Shown: one piece after another, positions 32,140-43,848 of the stretch
Numbering within the stretch: the first letter of the stretch is position 1
Layout: each line of letters opens with the position of its first letter
Assembly: GCF_002006995.1 (NCBI RefSeq)
Contig: NZ_MRUL01000010.1
Location: 92,407 to 156,406, forward strand
DNA from: Izhakiella australiensis
Lineage (GTDB): Bacteria; Pseudomonadota; Gammaproteobacteria; Enterobacterales; Enterobacteriaceae
Length of the DNA: 64,000 bases
Direction: 5' to 3'
Translations under genes and position numbers: made by a program
Notes under the pieces: model-generated
The model's database searches: none
Told to the model about the DNA's origin: nothing
The model's input: the letters and a program-made list of their open reading frames with translations, nothing else

Positions 32140-33060
32140 ATGGAAAGACTCAAGGGGATGTCCGTCTTCGCCCGGGTGGTAGAGATGGGGTCATTTACTG
32201 CCGCCGCGCGCCAGCTCAATATGAGCGTTTCAGCTATCAGCCAGATTGTATCCCGGCTGGAGGACGAGCTACAGGTTAAGTTACTGAATCGCAGCACCCG
32301 CAGTATCGGACTTACCGAAGCCGGACGCATCTATTATCAGGGCTGTCGCCGCATGCTTTCTGAAGCACAGCAGGTGCATGAGCAGATTTATGCGTTTAAC
32401 AATACGCCGGTAGGCACCTTGCGCATCGGCAGCTCCACGACCATGGCGCAGAATGTCCTGGCGCTGATGACGGCTGAAATGCTGAGGGAGTTCCCCGGCC
32501 TGACAGTAAACATACTGACTGGCAACCCGGTTCCCGACCTGATCACCGACGGCCTCGATTTGGTTATCCGCGTTGGCACACTCCAGGACTCCAGCCTGTA
32601 TTCACGACGTCTCGGCAGTATGCCGATGGTGGTGTGCGCCGCACGCCGCTATCTTGCCGAACAGGGAATACCAGAAAAGCCTGCCGATTTGAATAATTTC
32701 ACCTGGCTTGAATACAGCGTGCGCCCGGATAACAGCTTTGAGCTGGTATCCCCTGAGGGCACGGTATCGCGCCTTTCACCCCAGAGCCGCTACGCAACGA
32801 ACGATCCCCTGACGCTCAATCGCTGGTTGAAAAGCGGCGTGGGCATTGCTTACGTCCCAATGCTGTGGGTGATCGATGAGCTTAACAATGGCGAAATCGA
32901 GACCCTGTTCAATGGCTATCAATCGCCGCCGAAGCCAGTTTATGCGGTCTACACCGAAAAAGATAAGCTTCCGCTAAAAGTCCAGGTCTGCATTAATTAC
33001 CTGACCGACTACTTCGACAAAGTTGCGCAAACCTGGCATGCGCACCGGGATCAAAATTAA
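32140..33060 (+). CDS. aaeR: AaeR, LysR-type regulator of aaeXAB
   Basis: AaeR activates aaeXAB in response to aromatic carboxylic acids. The 306-residue LTTR begins MERLKGMSVFARVVEMGSF, with the winged helix-turn-helix (AAARQLNMSVSAISQIVSRLEDEL), here summarised as residues about 20-45. The effector-binding domain follows at about 90-295 (SSTTMAQNVLALM, TDGLDLVIRVG). It is divergent from aaeX, with an inverted repeat in between. Confidence 0.93.
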   Translation: MERLKGMSVFARVVEMGSFTAAARQLNMSVSAISQIVSRLEDELQVKLLNRSTRSIGLTEAGRIYYQGCRRMLSEAQQVHEQIYAFNNTPVGTLRIGSSTTMAQNVLALMTAEMLREFPGLTVNILTGNPVPDLITDGLDLVIRVGTLQDSSLYSRRLGSMPMVVCAARRYLAEQGIPEKPADLNNFTWLEYSVRPDNSFELVSPEGTVSRLSPQSRYATNDPLTLNRWLKSGVGIAYVPMLWVIDELNNGEIETLFNGYQSPPKPVYAVYTEKDKLPLKVQVCINYLTDYFDKVAQTWHAHRDQN

Positions 33061-33126
33061 CAACAGGCGTTCAGTAAACTGAACGCCTGCCAGATTGTGG
33101 TTAAATTTAAACGGGCGCTGGCGCGA

Positions 33127-34572
33127 TTAGGCGGTGCCGCCAACGGTGATTTTATCCAGCTTAAGGCTGGGCTGACCCACGCCCACCGGCAGGCTCTGCC
33201 CCTCTTTACCGCATACGCCAACGCCTTTATCCAGCGCCAGATCGTTGCCGACCATAGAGATCTGCTGCATAGCCTCAATGCCTGAACCGATCAGCGTTGC
33301 GCCCTTCACCGGTTTCGTTATTTTCCCTTTCTCAATCAGCCAGGCTTCAGAAGTGGAAAACACAAACTTACCGGAGGTGATATCAACCTGCCCCCCGCCA
33401 AAGTTAGGTGCATACAGGCCGTAATCAACGCTTTCAATAATTTCCTGCTGGGTTGATGTACCCGCCAGCATGTAAGTATTGGTCATGCGCGGCATCGGCA
33501 GATGCGCATAGGATTCGCGCCGGCCATTCCCGGTGGGCGTCATGCCCATCAGGCGGGCATTCAGCTTGTCCTGCATGTAACCCTTGAGGATGCCGTTTTC
33601 AATCAGGACGTTGTATTGCCCCGGAACCCCTTCATCATCAATAGCCAGCGAACCACGCAGCCCGTCAAGCGTACCATCATCGACGACGGTACAGAGTTCG
33701 GAGGCCACTTTCTGCCCCATCTGCCCGCTGAAAACGGAGGTACCCCGGCGGTTAAAATCCCCCTCAAGCCCGTGACCGACGGCTTCATGCAGCAGCACAC
33801 CCGGCCAGCCGGCGCCCAATACCACGGGCAGCGTTCCGGCGGGAGCGGCAACCGCCTCCAGGTTTACCAGTGCCATGCGCACCGCCTCCTTCGCCCAGGC
33901 TTCTGCCCGGACTTCGCCGTTATCATCAGCGAGGAAGAATTCATAGCCGGTACGTCCACCGCCGCCGCTGCTGCCGCGCTCGCGCTTACCATTTTCCTCA
34001 ACCTGAACGCTGACCGACAGGCGCACTAACGGGCGAACGTCGGCCGCCAGGGTGCCATCTGTGGCCGCAACCAGCACCTGCTCATAAACGCCGCTAAGGC
34101 TGGCGCTGACTTCCTGAACCCGCGAGTCAGCGGCGCGCGCGGCTTTATCAACCCGGTGTAGCAGCGCGATTTTTTCTTCGCGCGACAGGCTTTGCAATGG
34201 GTCCTGGGCGGTATACAGCTGACGATTGACCACCGCGCCCAGCGTATGCGCCTGGCCATTTCCGGCTTCGCGCACGATGCTGCGCGCAGCGGTAGCACTG
34301 AGCTGCAGAGCATTCAGGGTTATCTGGTCGGCATACGCGAAGCCCGTTTTCTCGCCGCTAATGGCGCGTACGCCCACCCCCTGATCGATATTCCAGGAGC
34401 CATCTTTAATGATGCGGTCTTCGAGAACCCAGGACTCATGAAAGCTCGACTGAAAGTAGAGGTCGGCATAATCCACTTTACGCTCGGAAAGCTGACTAAG
34501 CAGCGTATACAGGTCTTGTGGATTGATGTTATTGGCAGCTAGTAACTGCTCACTTACCATATTTAGAGTCAT
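33127..34572 (-). CDS. tldD: TldD, metalloprotease subunit
   Basis: TldD forms with TldE a heterodimeric zinc protease that matures microcin B17 and degrades CcdA antitoxin. The 481-residue protein has the metal-site motif [11 protein letters not shown] (His262, Glu263, His267) and the conserved [12 protein letters not shown] and [17 protein letters not shown] terminus. Length equals the E. coli protein. tldE is not in the window. Confidence 0.97.
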   Translation of the reverse strand: MTLNMVSEQLLAANNINPQDLYTLLSQLSERKVDYADLYFQSSFHESWVLEDRIIKDGSWNIDQGVGVRAISGEKTGFAYADQITLNALQLSATAARSIVREAGNGQAHTLGAVVNRQLYTAQDPLQSLSREEKIALLHRVDKAARAADSRVQEVSASLSGVYEQVLVAATDGTLAADVRPLVRLSVSVQVEENGKRERGSSGGGGRTGYEFFLADDNGEVRAEAWAKEAVRMALVNLEAVAAPAGTLPVVLGAGWPGVLLHEAVGHGLEGDFNRRGTSVFSGQMGQKVASELCTVVDDGTLDGLRGSLAIDDEGVPGQYNVLIENGILKGYMQDKLNARLMGMTPTGNGRRESYAHLPMPRMTNTYMLAGTSTQQEIIESVDYGLYAPNFGGGQVDITSGKFVFSTSEAWLIEKGKITKPVKGATLIGSGIEAMQQISMVGNDLALDKGVGVCGKEGQSLPVGVGQPSLKLDKITVGGTA

Positions 34573-34663
34573 GAATTCTCGCTCTGGCGTGTAGTACCAG
34601 CCGGGACTGGTAGCAGAAAAAACTTATAGTCTAGCCTGAGGCAATTCTCAGACGGCGTCAAAT

Positions 34664-37600
34664 TCACTTCGCCTTGCTCTGTCTTGGCTGGCGCAGTACT
34701 TCATCAATTTTAGGTTTATCCAGCGGTCCGCTGATGTGATAACGCAGCACTGATATTTTACTCCATAGCGGACCCAGCACTTTGCTGGCGGCAAAAACCG
34801 CCGCGCCAACCACTGGATTTACCGCAAATGCCGTCGCCACCCCCACCGTTGTTGAGATTTCCGGCGCAACAACCGCCTCCATACTCAACTGACGGTTTAC
34901 CAGATCAACCTCACCCTGCATCGCAATATCAGCTTCCAGACCATCCACTAACAGGTTGTCGCTATGCATGACGCCGTTTTCAATCCAGGCCGTGCCGTTG
35001 ATTGAATCAAATGAGAATCCCTGGTTAAAGGTATCGCTGAAATCCAGCTGGAGCTTGCGTAACAGCGCATCGACGCTGAACAAACGCAAAATTTGTCCGG
35101 CACGGCCGGTATTCACATCAGCAATTTCCCCGGCGCCAAAATGCGTTTTCAGCGTGCCGCTCAGCGTCGATACAGAAGGCTGCCACGGCGTTGAACGCCA
35201 GTGCAGATCATAATCAATATTAAAGGGCGCATTGCGGATGGGTGACTCAACGCCAAACCAGTTAGCCGCATCATTCACATTTTTACCGCTGAGCTTGCCC
35301 TTCAGCGACGTGCGCATGTCTCCCGGTTTGTTGACCCACTCGCCGCTGAGCTGCAAACGCGCTTTTCCGATATCAATCAGGCCCTGGCTGAGGGTCAGCG
35401 TGTCCGCATTATGGGTCAGTCTGCCCTGAACCTTGCCGAAATTTTGCCCGCGCAGCCAGCACTGCTGGCAGCTCAGCTGTAGCGAAGGCCAGCGGCGGAA
35501 ATCGACGGCGTTACTATCCTGCGGCAAAGGAGACGAGCCTTTGCCATTCGAGGCCCACTGCGGGTTGTAATAAAGGTACTTCAGGTCGACGTTCCACTGC
35601 GAACCCGGCGCGACTGCCAGCGTACCGTCAATTTCCTGACCTTTGGCCCGCACATTTAGCCCGCCGTGCTGGTCGTGCGTCAACGACGCATCCAGGTCGT
35701 GCCACTGCTGGCCGCCCAGTTCGAGCATCGGCGTATGCAGCTTCAGGTTACCAGGCAACTGCGAGGCCTGCGGCAGCGCAACGCTGTTTGCCGCAGAAGA
35801 TGCGCGCCTGCCGCGTTTATTTTCCGAAGCCGGCTCATGGGAAGAGCCTAACAGCGCCAGCCAACGGTCGCCGTCCAGCGCCGGAAGATTCAGCACCATA
35901 CCGCTGGTTTCCGGCAGCGGCGGCACGGATTTCGCGTCGTTAAGCCAGATACCGCGTTCAACGCGTAAAGGTTTAGTCAGCAGCCAGCGGCTGTTGAAAA
36001 ACTGATTAGCGCCAGCTTTACCGCTGACCGTCAGCGTATTGATATCTCCGCTGGCGTTAACCGCAATGGGGAACGCACTATCGCCCGGCTTGTCCAATGG
36101 TGGAGGTAAGTGACTACTCACTCCCTTTAGATCGCTGCTAAAGTTAACTTTATAAGTGCTATGGCCTTTATGGGGCAGATCCACCGCCACGTTACTTTTC
36201 CAGGCAGCGCTGCCTTTTAGCTTATCGCCAAGCGATGCAGGCAGGCCCGGCAGTGCGTTCAACGCCCAGTTGCCGTTCAGATCGACGCCAATGTTAAAGT
36301 TATCAGCGCGCTCCCGGGTATTAAAGCGTACGTCCAGCGGCTGCCCCAGCCACTCGGCGCGCATCGCCTCGCTGTCGAGATCGCCGTTATTAAAACGAAA
36401 GCGCCCGCTGAGATTATGCAGCGTACTGCCAATAGGCTTAATCGTCAGGCTATTATTTTGCATCAGCACATCGCCGCTGGCACGCACGATGCCAAGCTTA
36501 TGATCGAGCGGAATATCCAAATGTAAGCGACTACTCACTTCGCCGCCAATCGGCAATTCATTTAAAGCGGTCCCCAGAGTATCCCGCAGCGCTGACTGAT
36601 TGAAATAGTCGCTGACGTCCGCCCCTTGCCCCCGCAGGTCGCCATCAATCAGCAGACGTTCTTTGCCGTAATCAGGAATGGTCGCGGAAACATTCGTCGC
36701 CTGAACCTTGCCGAGCATCGCTTCCCGCGCGTTCATCCACAGGCCGTCATTAATAAAATCGAGGTCGATAGCCAGATTCTGGATTGCCGGCCAGTCCGGC
36801 TGAAAAGCAAAGGTTGCATCGCGCAGTGGCACCGCCACCTCGAACATACCTTCATAATGCTTAAACGGGAACTGCTGCGGATTGCCTGAAAATAGCAACG
36901 TGGCGTCTTTAGTTTTACCGCCTTTTATCGCTCCGGTCAGATAATCCACCAGCGCTTTGCCCATTAGCGGCTGCGGGAAATAGCGCCAGGCTTCACGCGC
37001 GTCACTGACGTCAATGCCGGACAGGATAGCCAGGTGCGGCGGTCCGTTGGCGGGATTATTGAAGGTAAAGTCGCCGTGCGCTCTGACGGCGAGCGCCCGG
37101 AGATCAATATCACGCCCGCTGAGCGTAAAACCCTGAGGGCCATACAACCAGTTAACCACACCGGAAAGCGATTTAATTTGCAGTGGCGCTTTAAACATCC
37201 GCTGGTAATCCAGCGCGGTTTCCGGCAGCGCCAGGCGCAGCTGACCATCCGCCACGCTGCCGCTCAGCTCACCGTTCAGCTTCTGCATCTGCGGCAGCAG
37301 TTCCCACGCGTGCCAGCTCAGATTTTTCCAGCGCGCCTGAAAACGGGTTTGCTCCGGCTGGTTTAGCGGAATATCCAGCGCAATAGACTCAATCTGACCG
37401 CGCGGCTGCAGTTGCTGCCAGTTATCCACTAGCTGGGGAGAGAGCCGACTGGCCAGTGAAATAAAAGGCTCCAGCCGCGCGAGATCAAGCTGCGTGGCGC
37501 GAATGCGCAGCTCTTCCGGATGCGCCGGACCGGGCAAAAAGTCGCTTTCCGGCTGCCAGAGCATATCGAACCGACCTTGCGACCAGCTTTTGCCGTCGGT

Positions 37601-38518
37601 CATCAGATGGGTCTGCGGCAGGCTCAGCTGCCAGCCGCTATTGATGCGGCTAAAGTGCGCGGTCTGATTATCTACCTGCAGACTGTGAGATTGCCCCTCA
37701 CCCTGCCAGCCAGCGCCGCCGCGCTTCAGCCAGAGATCGCCATCATAAATATTGCCATCTTTCAGGTTAATCCATGCCGCCAGCGTGAAGCGCGCGCTCT
37801 GCAACGTCGTGTTGTCTTTCACCCACTGGCCCAGCCACGGCTTGACGTCCACATCATCAGCCTGCATCCACACCCGGCCATCGTTCAGCAAGCCGTTGCT
37901 GTCGCGCAGATCCATGCGCACCTGCAACACCCCGTGCTGACCGTTCAGGCTCGACAGGCTCACTTCACCTTCGGCGCGATGGCGATTTTTTTCATTGAAC
38001 CAGGTCAGTTTCGGCATTGCCAGCGTCAGCCGCTGGCCCGATGGCGCCGGAAAGCTCAGCTGGCTGTCACGTAAAATGAAGTGGTCGAACTGGTGCAAAA
38101 ACAGCTTGTTGATATGATCGCGCTGGAAGTGGCGCGTTTCGTCACCGCCGCCGGTTAACGGCGTATTGGTTTTCAGATTAAGCTGGTAAAAGGTCAGGTC
38201 GCGAAACTGCCAGCGGCCATGTAGCAGCGACTGCCAGACGTTGAGCGCCAGATTGACGCGCGTTATTTTCAGCTCACCGCCATCTTTCATGGCAACGTGG
38301 ACGTTACGAATATCCAGCGACGGGCCAAAATTTTGCCAGCGTCCGTTCAGTTCGCTGGCGTCTATTTGCAGCCCCGAAACGGAGGAAAGGGTATGCAGGA
38401 TCGGCTGACGCCAGCTGTTAAGCATCGGCATCGCCAGGCGCAGCGCACTCACCATTAAAGCCACTATGACGATAATAGCAGCACAGGTCAGTAACAATAT
38501 CCGCGGCAGTTGCCTCAC
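34664..38518 (-). CDS. yhdP: YhdP, AsmA-like phospholipid transport protein
   Basis: YhdP is one of the inner-membrane-anchored AsmA-like proteins (with TamB and YdbH) that carry phospholipids to the outer membrane. I place the start at GTG 38518, preceded by AAGGAG at 38530-38525, which gives 1284 residues beginning RQLPRILLLTCAA, aligned with E. coli YhdP (1266). A longer frame opens at 38584 with a basic leader and is a weaker choice. One N-terminal membrane segment is followed by a long beta-groove domain and an AsmA-type C terminus (EISTTVGVATAFAVNPVVGAAV). tldD follows 91 bases downstream. Confidence 0.93.
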   Translation of the reverse strand: MRQLPRILLLTCAAIIVIVALMVSALRLAMPMLNSWRQPILHTLSSVSGLQIDASELNGRWQNFGPSLDIRNVHVAMKDGGELKITRVNLALNVWQSLLHGRWQFRDLTFYQLNLKTNTPLTGGGDETRHFQRDHINKLFLHQFDHFILRDSQLSFPAPSGQRLTLAMPKLTWFNEKNRHRAEGEVSLSSLNGQHGVLQVRMDLRDSNGLLNDGRVWMQADDVDVKPWLGQWVKDNTTLQSARFTLAAWINLKDGNIYDGDLWLKRGGAGWQGEGQSHSLQVDNQTAHFSRINSGWQLSLPQTHLMTDGKSWSQGRFDMLWQPESDFLPGPAHPEELRIRATQLDLARLEPFISLASRLSPQLVDNWQQLQPRGQIESIALDIPLNQPEQTRFQARWKNLSWHAWELLPQMQKLNGELSGSVADGQLRLALPETALDYQRMFKAPLQIKSLSGVVNWLYGPQGFTLSGRDIDLRALAVRAHGDFTFNNPANGPPHLAILSGIDVSDAREAWRYFPQPLMGKALVDYLTGAIKGGKTKDATLLFSGNPQQFPFKHYEGMFEVAVPLRDATFAFQPDWPAIQNLAIDLDFINDGLWMNAREAMLGKVQATNVSATIPDYGKERLLIDGDLRGQGADVSDYFNQSALRDTLGTALNELPIGGEVSSRLHLDIPLDHKLGIVRASGDVLMQNNSLTIKPIGSTLHNLSGRFRFNNGDLDSEAMRAEWLGQPLDVRFNTRERADNFNIGVDLNGNWALNALPGLPASLGDKLKGSAAWKSNVAVDLPHKGHSTYKVNFSSDLKGVSSHLPPPLDKPGDSAFPIAVNASGDINTLTVSGKAGANQFFNSRWLLTKPLRVERGIWLNDAKSVPPLPETSGMVLNLPALDGDRWLALLGSSHEPASENKRGRRASSAANSVALPQASQLPGNLKLHTPMLELGGQQWHDLDASLTHDQHGGLNVRAKGQEIDGTLAVAPGSQWNVDLKYLYYNPQWASNGKGSSPLPQDSNAVDFRRWPSLQLSCQQCWLRGQNFGKVQGRLTHNADTLTLSQGLIDIGKARLQLSGEWVNKPGDMRTSLKGKLSGKNVNDAANWFGVESPIRNAPFNIDYDLHWRSTPWQPSVSTLSGTLKTHFGAGEIADVNTGRAGQILRLFSVDALLRKLQLDFSDTFNQGFSFDSINGTAWIENGVMHSDNLLVDGLEADIAMQGEVDLVNRQLSMEAVVAPEISTTVGVATAFAVNPVVGAAVFAASKVLGPLWSKISVLRYHISGPLDKPKIDEVLRQPRQSKAK

Positions 38519-38697
38519 TCCCCTCTCCTTGTCCAGCGTGACGCTCACACGTTGGCTCGCATCTTTTCTACCTCTGCGCGCCATGCCGGCAAAGCATATT
38601 CAGGCAGCAACCGCTAGTTTAGCGTATTTTATCCGCAACTTTTAAGGCCGTAGCCCGAAATTAAGCTAAAAACGCGGGCTTTTCATATCAAACGTTA

Positions 38698-40167
38698 TTA
38701 CATCATCACCACATCAAACTGCTCTTGAGTGTAGAGCGGTTCGATCTGTACTTTTACTTCTTTGCCAACGAACAGCTCCACTTCCGCCAGCGCATGCGAC
38801 TCATCGCTTTTCAGCGCGTCGCCGACGGTGGGCGAGGCGTAAACCAGAAAGCGGTCGGAATCGTAAGCATGATGGACGCGCACAATCTCGCGCATAATTT
38901 CATAGCATACCGTTTCAACCGTCTTCAACGTACCGCGGCCCTTACATACCGGACAATGGCCGCAAAGTACGTGCTCAATGCTCTCGCGCGTTCGCTTACG
39001 CGTCATTTCGACCAGTCCCAGCTGCGAAAATCCGTTAATGCTGGTTTTCACCCGATCTTTGCTCATAGCCTGTTCAAGCGAGTGCAGCACCCGGCGGCGG
39101 TGATCTTCATTACTCATATCGATAAAATCGATAATAATGATGCCGCCAAGGTTACGCAGGCGCAGCTGGCGGGCTATCGCCTGGGTGGCTTCGATGTTGG
39201 TGTTGAAAATAGTTTCATCAAGATTACGATGGCCGACAAACGCGCCGGTATTAATATCGACGGTGGTCATCGCTTCGGTCTGATCGATGATCAGATAACC
39301 GCCAGACTTCAGCTCGACTTTGCGGTCGAGCGCGCGCTGAATTTCGTTTTCCACATCGTACAGATCGAATATCGGCTGTTTACCATTGTAGTGCTCAAGC
39401 TTGCCGGTCATATCAGGAATGTATTCACTGGTAAACTCCAGCAGCTGCTCAACCGTCAGGCGTGAATCCACCCGAATGCGATCCAGCTTGGCGCCGGCAA
39501 AATCGCGCAAAATACGCTGAGCCAGGGCAACCTCGCCATACAGGCGGCAGCGAGTCTGATTGCGCTTTTTACGCTCCATCACTTTGGTCCACAACCGCTT
39601 GAGGAAAGCCGCGTCAGAGGCCAGCTCCTGCTCGCCGATCCCCTCCGCTGCGGTACGGATGATATAGCCGCCCTGCTCATCGCAGTATCCCTGAACCACG
39701 GCTTTAAGGCGCTCGCGCTCGGCCTCGCTTTCAATGCGCTGAGAAACGCCGACGTGCGAGGCGCCGGGCATAAACACCAGATAGCGTGACGGCAGGGTGA
39801 TATCCGTGGTCAGGCGCGCGCCTTTGGTGCCAAGCGGATCTTTCACCACCTGTACCATCAAATCCTGCCCCTGACGGACCAGCTCGGCGATGTCGCGCAC
39901 GGCAAAATTTTTCTGCTCTTCACCCGCCACGCATTCGGTATGCGGCATAATATCCGAGGCGTGGAGAAATGCGGCTTTATCCAATCCAATATCGACAAAA
40001 GCCGCCTGCATCCCCGGCAGTACACGGCTAACTCGGCCTTTGTAGATATTGCCCACGATGCCGCGACGCGCGTCGCGCTCAATGTGGATCTCCTGCAGGA
40101 TGCCGCCGTCAATATAGGCGACTCGCGTTTCGGAAGGGGTAATATTAACCAGTAGCTCAGCTGTCAT
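38698..40167 (-). CDS. rng: RNase G
   Basis: RNase G is an RNase E-like endonuclease that matures the 16S rRNA 5' end and decays some mRNAs. At 489 residues it matches E. coli. It has the S1 domain in the N-terminal third ([23 protein letters not shown]), the Mg-binding TVDINTG and IIDFIDM motifs, and the zinc-link [11 protein letters not shown]. It overlaps maf by 11 bases, and both run with mreBCD in the known morphology cluster. Confidence 0.97.
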   Translation of the reverse strand: MTAELLVNITPSETRVAYIDGGILQEIHIERDARRGIVGNIYKGRVSRVLPGMQAAFVDIGLDKAAFLHASDIMPHTECVAGEEQKNFAVRDIAELVRQGQDLMVQVVKDPLGTKGARLTTDITLPSRYLVFMPGASHVGVSQRIESEAERERLKAVVQGYCDEQGGYIIRTAAEGIGEQELASDAAFLKRLWTKVMERKKRNQTRCRLYGEVALAQRILRDFAGAKLDRIRVDSRLTVEQLLEFTSEYIPDMTGKLEHYNGKQPIFDLYDVENEIQRALDRKVELKSGGYLIIDQTEAMTTVDINTGAFVGHRNLDETIFNTNIEATQAIARQLRLRNLGGIIIIDFIDMSNEDHRRRVLHSLEQAMSKDRVKTSINGFSQLGLVEMTRKRTRESIEHVLCGHCPVCKGRGTLKTVETVCYEIMREIVRVHHAYDSDRFLVYASPTVGDALKSDESHALAEVELFVGKEVKVQIEPLYTQEQFDVVMM

Positions 40168-40750
40168 GATGCTCTCCTGTCATCCGCAGCGATTGAAACT
40201 GGCTGAAAAGCTCAGCGGTTTCTACCAGCGGCAGACCGACTACCGCATGATAACTGCCGTTAATTTTGCGGACAAAGTTCCCGCCCAATCCCTGAATACC
40301 ATAAGCTCCCGCTTTATCCATCGGCTCGCCGCTGGCGATATAGTGCGCAATATCATCCGCCGTCAGGTGGCGAAACGTCACCTCCGTTTGCACCATCGTC
40401 TGCAGACAGCGCTGGCGATCGGCAAAAGCAATAGCCGTCATTACCTGATGAGTCTCCCCGGAAAGGGCACTGAGCATCTGCGTTGCGGCGGCGGCATCGG
40501 CCGGCTTTTCCAGCACCTCGCCATTCAGAACGACGATGGTATCTGCACCCAACACCGGGAGATCTTGCGCGGCCATAGCGACGCCCGCCAGCGCTTTGTC
40601 ACACGCCAGGCGCCTGACGTACTGCTCAGCGCTTTCACCCGTCAGGCGTTGTTCTTCAACGTCAGTAATAAGGCGGCTAAACACCAGTCCAAGCTGGGTA
40701 AGTAACTCATAGCGTCGCGGCGAACCGGAAGCCAGATAAAGGGAGGTCAT
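40157..40750 (-). CDS. yhdE: YhdE, Maf-family nucleotide pyrophosphatase
   Basis: YhdE hydrolyses dTTP, UTP and related nucleotides to monophosphates, including modified ones. The 197-residue protein starts [13 protein letters not shown], with the Maf signature [11 protein letters not shown], and has the conserved ADTIVVLNG and [23 protein letters not shown] (about residues 145-168) segments. It lies between mreD and rng, with an 11-base overlap with rng and an 8-base gap to mreD. Confidence 0.95.
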   Translation of the reverse strand: MTSLYLASGSPRRYELLTQLGLVFSRLITDVEEQRLTGESAEQYVRRLACDKALAGVAMAAQDLPVLGADTIVVLNGEVLEKPADAAAATQMLSALSGETHQVMTAIAFADRQRCLQTMVQTEVTFRHLTADDIAHYIASGEPMDKAGAYGIQGLGGNFVRKINGSYHAVVGLPLVETAELFSQFQSLRMTGEHHDS

Positions 40751-40758
40751 AGATGTCC

Positions 40759-41247
40759 TTATTGTACGGCAAACTGACGACGAACTTTTCTCATCAATAA
40801 GAATAGCCAGGGCCAGAGAATACCATCAACCAGGCTACTCCAGAAAATTTCCGGCCGGAATGAGACGTTAATCACCAGGAACTCCGACCAGAACACGATG
40901 ACATCCATCGTCAGAGAAAGCACCATGACCATCAGCGCCTGCTGCCAGAGCGCCAGATTGCGGAAGAGCTGAAATTTAAAGGCCACCAGATAGGTAATAA
41001 TACTTAACGCCAGCGCCCTGACCCCCAGCGTTGAACCTGAAACCAGGTCCATTATGCCGCCCATCACGAAACCGGTACCGACGCTGACCCGATGAGGTAG
41101 CGCCAGCGTCCAGTAGATAACGATCAGCATTAGCCATGAAGGCCGGAACATATAAAACTGCGCCGGCCAGGGCATAATTTGTAATATCAAAGCAAATAAA
41201 AAAGAAAGCCAGATCACCCAGCGACCGTGGCTGCGGTAGCCGCTCAA
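40759..41247 (-). CDS. mreD: MreD, rod-shape membrane protein
   Basis: MreD is an integral membrane part of the elongasome that works with MreB and MreC to keep rod shape. The 162-residue protein has about five hydrophobic segments ([23 protein letters not shown], and others). It overlaps mreC by 4 bases, so translation is coupled. Confidence 0.95.
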   Translation of the reverse strand: MSGYRSHGRWVIWLSFLFALILQIMPWPAQFYMFRPSWLMLIVIYWTLALPHRVSVGTGFVMGGIMDLVSGSTLGVRALALSIITYLVAFKFQLFRNLALWQQALMVMVLSLTMDVIVFWSEFLVINVSFRPEIFWSSLVDGILWPWLFLLMRKVRRQFAVQ

Positions 41248-42359
41248 GGGTGACCTCCACCAGCATTCGTCTGCCCGCGCGCAGCGGGAGAGGTGCCGTT
41301 ACGTGAGTCTGCGGACTGAACGCGCTTCATCCCGCCGGCGCCGGCGCTACCAGCAGCGGCCGGGGTCTGATTTATTGAACCCGATGCTGGCAGCGGGCCT
41401 GGCGCGGTCGTACCCGGCGCGATCGGCGCTGGCGGTCCCATCGCCCCCGCCGGCGGCAGAACCTGAGGCATCATTTGCATCAGGCGCTCGTTGGCCACGC
41501 GATGCACCTCCTGCGGCGACATCGGCCTGGTGCCATCCCGGTCCGCGCCCCAAAGCAATAACAGGTAGCGCAGTCGCTGTAAGCCCGCGGTTGGACGCGC
41601 CTGAATTACCGTATAAGCGCGCTGGGTATCAACTTTGACCGATGAAACCACCGCGACCGGATACCCTTCAGGGAAGCGTCCACCCAGACCGGAGGTGACC
41701 AGCACGTCACCCACGCGAATGTCAGTATTGCCCGGCAGATGCTCAAGCTGCAGATCTTCCGTACAGCCGTTACCGGCGGCAATCACGCGGATATCATTAC
41801 GCAGCACCTGAACCGGTAGCGCATGGGAAGGATCGCAAATCAGCAGCACGCGGCTGGTATATTTCGCGACAGCAATCACCTGCCCCACCACGCCTTTGTC
41901 ACTGATAACCGGCTGACCTTCATAAACGCCGTTGGCGCTGCCTTTATCAATCACCACCTGGTTACTGTAAGGGTCGGTGCTGGTCGAGATGACCTGCGTC
42001 ACCATTTTATGTTCGTCCTGACGCAGCGGCGATCCCAGCAGCTCGCGCAGCCTGGCGTTTTCCTGCTTATATTGCCCTAACAGCAGGAGCTCGCTGTTTT
42101 TCATTATTAGCTCGCGCTGCAGCGCTTTATTTTCCAGCTCAAGCTGCTGGCGCGAGGTCAGGGAATCAGAAATGCTATCCAGAACCTGGCTGGGTCCGTT
42201 AGCCAGAAAGTAGAAGGGACTGACAGCGGTATCCATATAGGTACGGATACGAGAGAACGCGCCCAGCCGACTGTCTGCCACTATCACCACAATGGCAACC
42301 AGCACGGCTAAAAACAGGCGCAGCTGCAGGGAAGGGCCCCTGCTAAAAATTGGCTTCAT
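41244..42359 (-). CDS. mreC: MreC, rod-shape periplasmic scaffold
   Basis: MreC is a bitopic scaffold that links MreB to PBP2 and RodA in lateral wall growth. The 371-residue protein has one N-terminal membrane segment (about 13-30), a coiled coil (about 65-105), beta-barrel domains (about 115-285), and a Pro/Ala/Gly-rich low-complexity C terminus (about 290-371) that looks disordered. The tail differs from the E. coli one, as is usual for this region. Confidence 0.95.
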   Translation of the reverse strand: MKPIFSRGPSLQLRLFLAVLVAIVVIVADSRLGAFSRIRTYMDTAVSPFYFLANGPSQVLDSISDSLTSRQQLELENKALQRELIMKNSELLLLGQYKQENARLRELLGSPLRQDEHKMVTQVISTSTDPYSNQVVIDKGSANGVYEGQPVISDKGVVGQVIAVAKYTSRVLLICDPSHALPVQVLRNDIRVIAAGNGCTEDLQLEHLPGNTDIRVGDVLVTSGLGGRFPEGYPVAVVSSVKVDTQRAYTVIQARPTAGLQRLRYLLLLWGADRDGTRPMSPQEVHRVANERLMQMMPQVLPPAGAMGPPAPIAPGTTAPGPLPASGSINQTPAAAGSAGAGGMKRVQSADSRNGTSPAARGQTNAGGGHP

Positions 42360-42390
42360 AAAAGGTGCGTATTCCTCGACAACAAGAGAC

Positions 42391-42407
42391 GGGCGGTTAA
42401 ACCGCCC
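42391..42407. terminator. Hairpin between mreB and mreC
   Basis: GGGCGGT (42391-42397) pairs with ACCGCCC (42401-42407) with a 3-base loop. It lies in the 117-base mreB-mreC gap. No clear T-run follows on the minus strand, so it may be a partial terminator lowering mreCD relative to mreB. Confidence 0.5.
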
Positions 42408-42476
42408 CCAGGCTGTGGCCCCTCTCTGGTCACGGACCCGTCGCCATCGCGACGCTCACAGCCTGATACAGACGAC

Positions 42477-43848
<1,372 letters not shown>

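Noticed and set aside
38519..38584. YhdP starting at ATG 38584
   Set aside because: The basic 22-residue leader precedes the membrane anchor without family support, and GTG 38518 has a strong AAGGAG site.
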